Source of the DNA: Dethiobacter alkaliphilus AHT 1
GTDB taxonomy: Bacteria > Bacillota > Dethiobacteria > Dethiobacterales > Dethiobacteraceae
Assembly: GCF_000174415.1 (NCBI RefSeq)
Contig: NZ_ACJM01000002.1
Location: 163,318 to 227,317, forward strand
Length of the DNA stretch: 64,000 nucleotides
Direction: 5' to 3'
Positions 50,402-58,029 of the stretch are shown here, piece by piece. The notes under the pieces are model-generated. The model was not told where the DNA came from and ran no database searches. It saw nothing but the letters and a program-made list of their open reading frames with translations. The translations under genes and the position numbers were made by a program. How positions within the stretch are numbered: position 1 is the stretch's first letter; every line of letters starts with the position of its first letter.

Positions 50402-51820
50402 TTAAGTGTCTTCACCGCCCTTATTACGGGCTTCCAGCAAAATTGAAACAAGAGACAGCGCTTCCCCGCTGTTTTTTACCCGGCCTTCCAGTTGAGCGGC
50501 ATAAACCGCTTCCAAATATTTGCCAATAGCCCGTGTCGGAGGCAGATTAAAAAACTCCATAATTTCTCTGGCAGAAATTACAGGCTCCGGTAAAGTGGCA
50601 TACTTGCCGGCAAAATAATCATCCAGCAAACAGCTCAGTTCTCTGCATCGCATTGCATCCATGCCATGGCGCGCTACCAGGTTCGCCATACTAAGCAGGA
50701 CTAATTCCGGCACCGTATCGCCAAACTGCCGGAAAAACCGCAAGTTGGCACCCAAATCAACTTCTCTGGTATACAGTGGGCGGGAATGGTTGCAGATCAG
50801 GCGGATCAGGTACATTTCTTCCTCCTGGGTAAAACACAGCCGCTGTGCCAAGCTTCCAATGTATGCTTCCGCCGCAATTTCATGGTTAAAGGACTGCTTG
50901 GCTCGCTCACACTGCACTCCATCCACCTTGCCTATGTCGTGTAAAATACACGCCAGGCGCAAAAAAGACAGACGGGGCCTGTTTCCGGCAACTTTTTGCC
51001 TCAGATGGGCATGCAACTTGTGTAATAGCTCTGAGGTTAAACAATAATTTTCACCCAATATTTTTTCCAGTGCCCGGCAAACTTCCAAACCGTGGGCAAA
51101 AACTGCTTCTCCTTCCACAATAACCTGGTTCATCCGGGCAAAAGGAGCGAAAAAGTGGGTCAGCACGTCCAGTTCATCCTGGAGGATTTTCATACCATCC
51201 GCTGCATAAGGCTGGGCAAGCAGTTGAAACAACTCCATGGAAAGCTTCATTTTCTGTGCATAGCGAATCTGCCCAGCATTTTTTTTGAGCACAGCCAATG
51301 TATCCGGACAAAACTGCAACCCTAAGCGTAAAAGGAAGCGGGCAGAACGAAACAACCGTACCGGATCCCTGAGAATGCATTCCTCCGTTGTTAACCGGAG
51401 ACGGCCAACATGCAGGTCTTCTTTTCCTCCGCATGGATCTATAACAGACTCTTGCCAGTCAGGGGCATGAAGATAGTTATTCAGTGATACGGCCATGGCG
51501 TTAACAGTAAAGTCACGGCGCTTTAAGTCATCTTCCAGCTTTCCCCCATGCACCAGTGTCAGGTCCAGGGAAAAGGGACGCCCGTCGGAAGCAACAAGAA
51601 AAATGCGGGAGTATTGTGACTGGGAATCAAGCATTTCATACTCGCCCCGCATGCGCCAGGCAGCACGCTTGGCAAACTGTTCCGCCTCTTCGGTCACAAC
51701 CAAATCCACATCCCAGGAAGGGATGCCGCGCAGCGCATCCCGGACAAAGCCCCCCACAATATATATTTCTTTTTGCTCCTTCTGCGCTAAATCCGCCAAA
51801 GCAAGAAGCTTGGTGCGCAA
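50402..51820 (-). CDS. cca: CCA-adding tRNA nucleotidyltransferase / poly(A) polymerase family with HD domain
   Basis: 472 residues. The N-terminal polymerase head has VGGFVRDALRGIPSWDVDLVV (GGxxRD and DxD metal ligands), then RRDFTVNAMA and the RxxRxxxR-like RLFRSARFLLRLGL. A central HD hydrolase motif, LACILHDIGKVDG with later HNHSRP-like ICNHSRPLYT, is near residues 290-345. It repairs or builds the 3' CCA of tRNA; some relatives are A- or CC-specific. The start is a TTG, no in-frame ATG being available; ribosome binding site GGGGTGATGG. Confidence 0.88.
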   Translation of the reverse strand: MRTKLLALADLAQKEQKEIYIVGGFVRDALRGIPSWDVDLVVTEEAEQFAKRAAWRMRGEYEMLDSQSQYSRIFLVASDGRPFSLDLTLVHGGKLEDDLKRRDFTVNAMAVSLNNYLHAPDWQESVIDPCGGKEDLHVGRLRLTTEECILRDPVRLFRSARFLLRLGLQFCPDTLAVLKKNAGQIRYAQKMKLSMELFQLLAQPYAADGMKILQDELDVLTHFFAPFARMNQVIVEGEAVFAHGLEVCRALEKILGENYCLTSELLHKLHAHLRQKVAGNRPRLSFLRLACILHDIGKVDGVQCERAKQSFNHEIAAEAYIGSLAQRLCFTQEEEMYLIRLICNHSRPLYTREVDLGANLRFFRQFGDTVPELVLLSMANLVARHGMDAMRCRELSCLLDDYFAGKYATLPEPVISAREIMEFFNLPPTRAIGKYLEAVYAAQLEGRVKNSGEALSLVSILLEARNKGGEDT

Positions 51821-51894
51821 GCCATCACCCCATTTTCTTCTGAAATATAATATTTCTGTTTTAAATGGCGCTTTCCTTTTATTTCAAAAAAATT

Positions 51895-51924
51895 TTCACC
51901 GCCTTCCTCTCTGTAGTGTACTAT
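51895..51924 (+). promoter_or_regulatory. Possible promoter of the rearranged protease gene
   Basis: -35 TTCACC (51895-51900), 18-base spacer, -10 TACTAT (51919-51924), 40 bases upstream of the start codon. Moderate match only. Confidence 0.4.
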
Positions 51925-51963
51925 GTATCAACCACAAAGCTCATTAAAACAGGAGGAAGATAG

Positions 51964-53169
51964 ATGAAAAAAAAGGATTTTGTCTGGATTGCCGGTGAAG
52001 CTGCAAATAACTGCAAAGTCGGGGGAAAGACACTGCGCGGCCAGGCCAGGAATGAAGACGGGCACCCTATCCCCGGGGCTAAAATTGATGTTTTTCGTGC
52101 AGTTAAAGGAGATTTGGTGGCGGAAACTCAAGCTGATGCCAACGGCAACTACCAACTGGAATTACCCGGCGGTACGTATTTGGTGAGGGTGTTGGAAACA
52201 AAACAATACCAGGTAGATGCAGCGGTTGCCAAACCTGTTTCCATTGATCTGCTGGACAGCAGCATCTTGGGTATTGGCAGAATCAGAGGCATGGCCGGAG
52301 CAACGGTGGGGATGAATGTGCAAAAAAGCGGCCGTTCCACCGGTTTTAGCCGGGGGCATATTACCACTCTGGGAGCTACGGTAAACGTGGGCTTTGGTTC
52401 CGGCAAGTCTGCCCGTTTTACCAATCAGATTATTACCAGCAAAATGGGCGAGCCGGGAGACAGCGGTTCACTGCTTTTAAACAATGCAAACCACGCTGTA
52501 GGCTTACTCTTTGCCGGCGGACCCAAAGCAACAATATATCATCCCATTACCGAAGTACTGTTGGCCCTTAATGTGCGGCTGGACGCTGAAGATAAATACT
52601 CCTGGCCGGATACTGAGAACAGCTACCGGTCCCTGCAAACTATCTGTGAATCTTGGGCAGACAGTCTGCTCAAGCTCTCCAACGTAGTAGGCGTCGGTAT
52701 CGGACATAAAGTGGTGGCGGGCGTAGATACCGGCACTCACTGCCTGACCGTTCTGGTAGAGAAAAAAGTATCACCGCAAAACCTGCGCTCAGAGGACTTG
52801 GTACCGCCGTTTATAAACCATGTACCTACCGATGTGGTGGAGAGCGGCTTATTAACTGCAGATACCAACAGGTACTGGACTGAAGGCCCGCAGGACAGGA
52901 AAGTTAAGATGCGCCCGGCAAAGCCCGGGATGAGCATCGGCCACTACCAGGTATCGGCAGGGACATTTGGCGGCGTTGTTTATGACCGGGAAAGCGGTGA
53001 ACCGCTGATTCTCTCCAACAATCATGTTTTGGCCAACTCCAGTAACGGTGAAGACGGTCTGGCACAAATCGGCGATCCCATTTTGCAGCCTGGACGCCAA
53101 GATGGCGGTAAAGAGCCCGATGATGTGATTGCCACCCTGTATCGTTTTCATCCCATAACCTTTAATTAA
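51964..53169 (+). CDS. Trypsin-like (PA-clan) serine protease with circularly permuted order and a CarboxypepD-regulatory-like N-terminus
   Basis: 401 residues, no signal peptide, ACAGGAGGAAG ribosome binding site. Residues about 24-78 form a carboxypeptidase-regulatory-like beta domain (GHPIPGAKIDVF, DANGNYQLELPGGTY). Then comes what is the second half of a Firmicutes trypsin-like family: VDAAVAKP with Asp85, KSGRSTGFSRG, and GEPGDSGSLL with Ser167, ending LLFAGG...ITEVLLALN near 203. Residues about 237-401 are the family's first half: VVGVGIGHK, LTVLVEKK, PGMSIGHYQVSAGTFGG, ILSNNHVLANSS with His354, GDPILQPGRQDGG and RFHPITF, where the chain stops. The triad order is Asp-Ser-His instead of His-Asp-Ser. 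Family order is from memory of relatives. Confidence 0.75.
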   Translation: MKKKDFVWIAGEAANNCKVGGKTLRGQARNEDGHPIPGAKIDVFRAVKGDLVAETQADANGNYQLELPGGTYLVRVLETKQYQVDAAVAKPVSIDLLDSSILGIGRIRGMAGATVGMNVQKSGRSTGFSRGHITTLGATVNVGFGSGKSARFTNQIITSKMGEPGDSGSLLLNNANHAVGLLFAGGPKATIYHPITEVLLALNVRLDAEDKYSWPDTENSYRSLQTICESWADSLLKLSNVVGVGIGHKVVAGVDTGTHCLTVLVEKKVSPQNLRSEDLVPPFINHVPTDVVESGLLTADTNRYWTEGPQDRKVKMRPAKPGMSIGHYQVSAGTFGGVVYDRESGEPLILSNNHVLANSSNGEDGLAQIGDPILQPGRQDGGKEPDDVIATLYRFHPITFN

Positions 53170-53187
53170 TATATTCCACAAACGGAA

Positions 53188-53220
53188 AACGGGCCTGCAG
53201 TTTTGTGCTGCAGGCCCGTT
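53188..53220 (-). terminator. Terminator between the protease and aldehyde oxidoreductase genes
   Basis: Perfect 13-bp stem AACGGGCCTGCAG with a 7-nt loop. A T-run lies on the minus strand, 6 bases after the oxidoreductase stop; it also follows the protease gene. Confidence 0.9.
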
Positions 53221-53225
53221 GGTTG

Positions 53226-54953
53226 CTAGTAATTATGCAAAGTATCCAATTCCTGATCACCGATATCGAAATGAATATCATGCGGTGACAGTTTCTCTTT
53301 GAGCATGAAATCAGGCAGCCTGTCGTGTTCTTTGGTAAAGCCGGCCTGAATATTGAAATCCCTCTCCGCTTTCAGAGACTGCTGTCCCATCTTCACCGCA
53401 TCATCCACGGTCAGATTCCAGCCGTAGCGGGCGTTCATCAACTCCACTATGGTGGGCACGCCTTGCTCATCATCCAAAACGGCAAAGGCGATAAACAAAC
53501 AGAATCCAGTACCGTCAATGAGGTTTGTGGCAATTTGCAGGTTACGGGAAAGATCGATCTGTCCTTCCCCTTTTAGCGGATCCACAAAGCCGCCCACCTT
53601 AAGAATATTGGCAGTTACGCAGTAACCCGCTGTATGGTCGGCACCCATGGGGGTGGTGGCATAGGTTACGCCCATACCTTTAACGGTGCGCGGTTCATAG
53701 GCCGGCATATGCTGACCCTTCACCGCAGCAACACGGGTGACACCAAAAGCCTGCCCCGCATAGACCGCACCCTGCCCGGCAATTCTGCCCAGCGGAGTCC
53801 CCTGACGGATTTCTTCCATTACTTCAATGGCCCGTTTGCCGTCGCCCCAGGGAATCACTCCTGCTTCCATCATCACGCCCAAAACGCCGCCGGCTTCAAT
53901 GGTATCCAGGCCGATATCATTGGCCAGCCAGTTTAATTCAGCAATAACATCCAGATCTTTAATATCACAATGCGCTCCAAAAGACCAGGCAGTCTCATAT
54001 TCAATGGGGGAGACCACTCTGCCGTCGGGCAGCGGATAGGAGTTGGAACAACCGATAACGCAGCCTGTCATGCAGCGATGAGTTGCTGCCCCGCCCCGCT
54101 CCTCACACACTTTGGCCAATGTCTCCCCGCCGATGGCATCGGCATGTTCAAAACGACCCTCGGAGAAGTTGCGCGTCGGCAAACCGCCCGCTTCACTGAG
54201 AATATTCATCAGCACATTGGTGCCGAACTTGGGCAGTGCTTCACCGCAAACAGGATGGTCCTTAAGCATTTTACTGAACTTTTTACTGGCAGCTTTATAT
54301 GTTTCTTCGTCATGGATATCATCGGCGCGGGTCTTGGCTGTATCAATAACAACTGCCTTGAGGCGCTTGGAGCCCATCACCGCACCCAGCCCGCCACGGC
54401 CGCAGTAGCGGCTGGCACTGCCTTCCACATCACAGTTTGCGATACCGGCATTGGCCATGAGCATTTCACCGGCGGGCCCGATACAGGCCACGGCCGCTTT
54501 TTTGCCGTATTTATTCCGTAATATTTCCGTGGTTTCATAGGCACCTTTGCCGGCCAGGTCAGGATGGGCGATTAATTTTGCCCCGTCGTCATTAACCACA
54601 AGTACCTGTAGTTCATCATCTTTTGGCAGCCCCTCAATGGTAATGGCGCGAATACCCATGGCACCTAACTTTTGCCCGGTAATACCCCCTCCGTTTGACT
54701 CTTTAATACCTTTTGTCAAAGGACTCTTTGATCCAATGGAAACTCGGCCGGAGGAAGGCGCCATAGTTCCTGAGAGCAAGCCAGGAGCAATGATAAGCTT
54801 GTTGTCTTCTCCCAATGGATGACACGTGGGTCTAACCTCGTCATAAATATACTGCGATGTCAGCAATCTGCCTCCCAGATGAGTATAACGCTCGGGTAAA
54901 TCTGTTACTTTAACTTCTTTTGTTGTCATGTCTACCTTAATACATTTACCCAT
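53226..54953 (-). CDS. aor: Aldehyde:ferredoxin oxidoreductase (tungsten/molybdopterin)
   Basis: Oxidises aldehydes to carboxylic acids with ferredoxin as acceptor, or the reverse. 575 residues. N-terminal domain has GGRLLTSQYIYDEV and the pterin-contact SIGSKSPLTKGIKESNGGG stretch. The cluster/cofactor motif is RCMTGCVIGCSNSYPLPDG; further on are YETAWSFGAHCDIKDLD and CLFIAFAV with the last cluster Cys. Ribosome binding site AAGGTGGTG. Single gene with repeat copy E upstream. Confidence 0.93.
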   Translation of the reverse strand: MGKCIKVDMTTKEVKVTDLPERYTHLGGRLLTSQYIYDEVRPTCHPLGEDNKLIIAPGLLSGTMAPSSGRVSIGSKSPLTKGIKESNGGGITGQKLGAMGIRAITIEGLPKDDELQVLVVNDDGAKLIAHPDLAGKGAYETTEILRNKYGKKAAVACIGPAGEMLMANAGIANCDVEGSASRYCGRGGLGAVMGSKRLKAVVIDTAKTRADDIHDEETYKAASKKFSKMLKDHPVCGEALPKFGTNVLMNILSEAGGLPTRNFSEGRFEHADAIGGETLAKVCEERGGAATHRCMTGCVIGCSNSYPLPDGRVVSPIEYETAWSFGAHCDIKDLDVIAELNWLANDIGLDTIEAGGVLGVMMEAGVIPWGDGKRAIEVMEEIRQGTPLGRIAGQGAVYAGQAFGVTRVAAVKGQHMPAYEPRTVKGMGVTYATTPMGADHTAGYCVTANILKVGGFVDPLKGEGQIDLSRNLQIATNLIDGTGFCLFIAFAVLDDEQGVPTIVELMNARYGWNLTVDDAVKMGQQSLKAERDFNIQAGFTKEHDRLPDFMLKEKLSPHDIHFDIGDQELDTLHNY

Positions 54954-55023
54954 TAAAACACCACCTTCATATATTTTTCCTTATATTTTTCTTCCAGACC
55001 ACTACCAATATGTAAAAAAAATA

Positions 55024-55121
55024 AAAAAAGCTCGCTTTTTCGGTTTCCTTAGCGAGTGCTTTTTGATACTGATTTCCTTAGCAGCTTTGCAAACTGCAAA
55101 GCCGTTATAACTTCCAGTATA
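55024..55121 (+). repeat. Dispersed 97-bp structured element, copy E
   Basis: First hairpin with CTCGCT / AGCGAG, outer stem ATACTG / CAGTAT, inner hairpin GCTTTGCA / TGCAAAGC (compensated), conserved TTTCCTTAGC twice and GTTATAAC. Lies between the aor gene and the Rossmann-protein terminator. Confidence 0.8.
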
Positions 55122-55124
55122 AAA

Positions 55125-55145
55125 AAAGCCGTAAATAACGGCTTT
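55125..55145 (-). terminator. Intrinsic terminator after the Rossmann-protein gene
   Basis: AAAGCCGT / ACGGCTTT stem with a short loop, followed by a minus-strand T-run. Confidence 0.75.
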
Positions 55146-55154
55146 AACATGGGG

Positions 55155-55775
55155 CTATTTAATTGTAAAAGCATCTATCACCGCATGACAGCCGCAGGAT
55201 GTGGCTAAAATTCTGCTGCTTTTGCCACTTTTAAACTCTTCCCTCAGCTCCTTTAGCTCCCTCACCAGCAAACCGCCCACACCTGGCGCCATTTGATGGC
55301 TTTGCAGCACATTGACGGTAAAACCGGGAACTTTCAATTCACCTAAAATCCTGTACAGCGGCTCTTTTCGCTCTTCCCCTGTAACAGTGCAGTAACCGTC
55401 CGGCTCGGGACAGTCCTCCGGGCAGAGGTGACTGGCCAGGCTGGCGTATAGCGTCCCGTTATGCCAAAAGGGATTTGGCACTGTGACTTGTTCAGGCACC
55501 GAAATTTTTTCAATTTGCCGGCCGGCATCCTTAAACTCAGAAAATAGCCATAATAGGGCCACATGCACCGGAATGGCCGGAACAACCCACTCATATCGGT
55601 CCAGGTGCTTTTGCATAAACTCTATGGCCTCAGACTTAAAAGTCTGCGTTTTTCCTGTAACCTGGTCTAATGCCTCTTTGTTGTTGTCCACAATAGCAAT
55701 ACTGCCTTTACTTTTCTGCAGAAAAGTAGCCGCGCGGCGTCCAAATTGTCCTGCTCCCAATATTAATGTTTCCAT
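55155..55775 (-). CDS. NAD(P)-binding Rossmann-fold protein with Cys-rich segment
   Basis: 206 residues from the ATG at 55775 behind CAGGAGGGG. The first 45 residues are a TrkA-N-like dinucleotide fold (ILGAGQFGRRAATFL, then an acidic end of strand two in IAIVDNN). The middle has HLCPEDCPEPDGYC, a tight Cys cluster that could bind zinc or an Fe-S cluster, and the C-terminus has a TSCGCHAVIDAF pair. No membrane part. I know similar unnamed proteins from anaerobes but no function. It lies alone between repeat copies E and F, beside the aldehyde oxidoreductase gene. Confidence 0.6.
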   Translation of the reverse strand: METLILGAGQFGRRAATFLQKSKGSIAIVDNNKEALDQVTGKTQTFKSEAIEFMQKHLDRYEWVVPAIPVHVALLWLFSEFKDAGRQIEKISVPEQVTVPNPFWHNGTLYASLASHLCPEDCPEPDGYCTVTGEERKEPLYRILGELKVPGFTVNVLQSHQMAPGVGGLLVRELKELREEFKSGKSSRILATSCGCHAVIDAFTIK

Positions 55776-55797
55776 AATTCCCCTCCTGCCTGACAAG

Positions 55798-55894
55798 AAA
55801 GGCACGCGTATTCGATTTCCTCAGCGCGTGCTTTTCAATACCGGTTTCCTTAGCAGCTTCGCAAAATGGGAAGCGTTATAATTTCCTACCGGTA
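55798..55894 (+). repeat. Dispersed 97-bp structured element, copy F
   Basis: First hairpin GCACGCG / CGCGTGC (7 bp), outer stem TACCGG / CCGGTA, inner hairpin GCTTC / GAAGC with a mismatched top. Conserved TTTCCTTAGCAGC and GTTATAATTTCC. Lies between the HepT-like gene terminator and the Rossmann-protein start. Confidence 0.8.
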
Positions 55895-55901
55895 AAATAA
55901 G

Positions 55902-55920
55902 AGCCCACGCATGGGCTTTT
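55902..55920 (-). terminator. Intrinsic terminator after the HepT-like gene
   Basis: AGCCCA / TGGGCT stem with a CGCA loop, directly behind the HepT-like stop; weak T-tract on the minus strand. Confidence 0.65.
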
Positions 55921-55924
55921 ATTT

Positions 55925-56365
55925 TTATTCTTCGTCTTTCATTAACGCTTCCAGCTTGACACGGTACAACTCCAGAACCTGCAGGTCGTTGGAAAGTACC
56001 TCATAAATTTCCCGTAAATCCACAGCCTGAGGAGAATTTACCAGTGCCTGACGATAACTGACCAAGCCGGCAAGCTTGTCGGCAAAGGATGACTCCAAAA
56101 GACCCGCCTTTCTTAAAATAAGAAATGTTTCTTCGTAAGTGCCCGGCTTGGGCAAATAATTTTTTATGATAACGTGATGAGAACAGCGCATAACGGACTG
56201 AAATGTAATCAGCATGCTGTAGAGCACCATGTTACGGGTATCCCGGTTTTCCAATAGCTGACGCAGAGAAACCGTCTCCCGGTACCTCCGCCAGTCCCCC
56301 ATTACCTCATCAAATAAAGCCAAATCGCGGATAAAATCTTCTGCTCCATGATAACGCACTACCAA
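55925..56365 (-). CDS. HepT-like HEPN protein with degenerate active site
   Basis: 146-residue all-helical HEPN/DUF86-type protein, the toxin partner in MntA-HepT systems. The usual R-x4-H-x-Y catalytic motif is Arg105-QALV-Asn110-Ser-Pro112 here: the His needed for RNA cleavage and the Tyr that MntA adenylylates are both gone. It overlaps the upstream nucleotidyltransferase by 7 bases. The N-terminal 40 residues and the ILITFQSVMRCSHH-like helix fit the family. It may be an inactivated toxin or a domain reused for another purpose. Confidence 0.7.
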   Translation of the reverse strand: MVVRYHGAEDFIRDLALFDEVMGDWRRYRETVSLRQLLENRDTRNMVLYSMLITFQSVMRCSHHVIIKNYLPKPGTYEETFLILRKAGLLESSFADKLAGLVSYRQALVNSPQAVDLREIYEVLSNDLQVLELYRVKLEALMKDEE

Positions 56366-56763
56366 CTGGCACCCCCTTGTGTATCAAACCAGGATAAAGT
56401 TTCCCTGTAATCGAGAAATTCATCCAGCACCTGTATTTCAAAATTAATTCGCTCCCTTTCGTTACGGGCAAAGAAAAGACTGCCGTTGCGCACTATGGTG
56501 TAGCGAAACTCAATGGGAGCTTTATTCATAATTTTTAAATCCACATCGCAGCCCAATTGCAGGGCCTGCCCAATGCGACAGCCCAAAACATCACTTTCCA
56601 AAGACTCCCGGGCATATTCCGGATCTAGAAGCACCGCAATATCAACGTCACGAAAACGCTCGCGGCACAGATAAGAACCAAAAACATAACCCAGACGGAT
56701 CTGGGGATATTCTTCCAGAACCGGTGAAAGCGCTCTGACATGAATCTGCCTGTAATCAAGCAT
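56359..56763 (-). CDS. MntA-like minimal nucleotidyltransferase
   Basis: 134 residues from the ATG at 56763 behind ACCGGAGGT. The nucleotidyltransferase motif is Gly29-Ser30-x8-Asp39-Val-Asp41 (VFGSYLCRERFRDVDIAVLL), with a further Asp in GCDVDLKIMN (Asp73/Asp75). Typical MntA has GS-x10-DxD, so the loop is two residues short. In type VII toxin-antitoxin pairs MntA adds AMP to a Tyr of HepT. Encoded directly before the HepT-like gene with a 7-base overlap. Confidence 0.78.
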   Translation of the reverse strand: MLDYRQIHVRALSPVLEEYPQIRLGYVFGSYLCRERFRDVDIAVLLDPEYARESLESDVLGCRIGQALQLGCDVDLKIMNKAPIEFRYTIVRNGSLFFARNERERINFEIQVLDEFLDYRETLSWFDTQGGASW

Positions 56764-56877
56764 AGCAAACCTCCGGTATATCTTCATTGCTATATTGTAT
56801 TTCTACTTGCCTGTCCTGATTCCTGCACAAAGCGCGTTTATAGTTATCAGCACCGGCAATGGAAGCCATAAACGCTG

Positions 56878-56906
56878 TTGACAGCGGACTTTCCCTGCGC
56901 TATGAT
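56878..56906 (+). promoter_or_regulatory. Promoter of ychF (sigma-A type)
   Basis: Consensus -35 TTGACA (56878-56883), exact 17-base spacer, -10 TATGAT (56901-56906). The start point would be about 18 bases before the ATG, a very short leader with GAGGTGG inside. Confidence 0.8.
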
Positions 56907-56930
56907 TGAATTCGTGAGGTGGTAGAGAAA

Positions 56931-57992
56931 ATGAAAATTGGTATAGTAGGGCCGGCATTATCCGGCAAAACAACACTGTTTCAACTTTTAACCGGCGCAT
57001 CAGCCACAGGGCATAAAGGCGGCATCCCCCAGGGAGCAGCCCGCGTGCCCGATGACCGGGTAGATGCATTGTCGGAAATTTTTAATCCTAAAAAAACCAC
57101 GTATGCCACGGTGGAATTTGCCGACTTCCCCTCTCTGGGAAGCAGCGGTGAATTAACCAGTGAAGCGGCAAACCGGCTAAAAGCCTGTGATGCCCTGGCG
57201 GTGGTGGTCCGGGCACACCGTGATCCGTCTGTTCCCTGGCCGGAAGCACCGGTTTCTCCCGATAAAGCTTTCTCCAGCTTTCTGGAAGAAATGATACTGA
57301 CAGACCTGGCCCAGGTAGAAACCTTACTGGCCCCCAAAACAAAGGATAAAAAACAAAAACGCACTCCGGAAGAGCAGCGTGTCCTGGAAGCCTGTCAGGA
57401 GCTGCTGGAACAAACCCGTCCCCTTTCCGCCGGCAACTGGTCCGCAGATGACTTACCCATTCTGCGCAATTATGCTTTCCTTTCCTCTCGCCCTGTTTTG
57501 GTGGCGGTGAACCTTGATGAAGAGCAGTTGCAGGAAAAAGACTACGAGGGCCGAAAAAATATAGTTGCTGAGTGCGAAGAAACAGGTTATCCGCTGGTTG
57601 AATTCTCTGGAACACTGGAAGCAGAAATCAGCCAGATGGACAAGCAGGAGCAGGAAGAGTTTCTGGCGGAGTACGGCTTAACCGAGTCGGGCATTGCCCG
57701 CCTGGCGGCTGCCACATACCAACTGCTTAACCTTATCTCCTTTTTTACTGTGGGTGAGGACGAAGTCCGGGCCTGGACCATTAAAAAAGAGACCCCTGCC
57801 AAAAAAGCGGCGGGTAAGATTCATTCCGATATTGAACGCGGCTTTATCCGCGCCGAGGTTATCAACTACACTGAGTTCAGGGAACTGGGAGATTCACTCA
57901 AAAACGCCCGTGACCAGGGAAAACTCCGCCTGGAAGGCAAAGAGTACCTGGTACAGGACGGGGACATCATTAACTTCCGCTTTAATGTTTAA
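56931..57992 (+). CDS. ychF: YchF/OLA1-family ATP/GTPase
   Basis: 353 residues from the ATG at 56931 (GAGGTGG 8 bases upstream; a GTG 12 bases earlier is possible). P-loop GPALSGKTTLF at the N-terminus; the base-recognition motif is NLDE in VAVNLDEEQL, the YchF form that allows ATP use. A long Lys/Gln-rich helical insertion lies near 135-165 and a TGS domain closes the chain (RAEVINYTEFREL to GDIINFRFNV). YchF binds ribosomes and influences stress responses. Confidence 0.9.
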   Translation: MKIGIVGPALSGKTTLFQLLTGASATGHKGGIPQGAARVPDDRVDALSEIFNPKKTTYATVEFADFPSLGSSGELTSEAANRLKACDALAVVVRAHRDPSVPWPEAPVSPDKAFSSFLEEMILTDLAQVETLLAPKTKDKKQKRTPEEQRVLEACQELLEQTRPLSAGNWSADDLPILRNYAFLSSRPVLVAVNLDEEQLQEKDYEGRKNIVAECEETGYPLVEFSGTLEAEISQMDKQEQEEFLAEYGLTESGIARLAAATYQLLNLISFFTVGEDEVRAWTIKKETPAKKAAGKIHSDIERGFIRAEVINYTEFRELGDSLKNARDQGKLRLEGKEYLVQDGDIINFRFNV

Positions 57993-57995
57993 GGT

Positions 57996-58026
57996 AAGAA
58001 GCACTTCACGGAGAAGTGCTTCTTTT
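57996..58026 (+). terminator. Intrinsic terminator after ychF
   Basis: AAGAAGCACTTC / GAAGTGCTTCTT stem with a 5-nt loop and TTTTG behind it; also abuts the end of the convergent ABC permease gene. Confidence 0.9.
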
Positions 58027-58029
58027 GTT

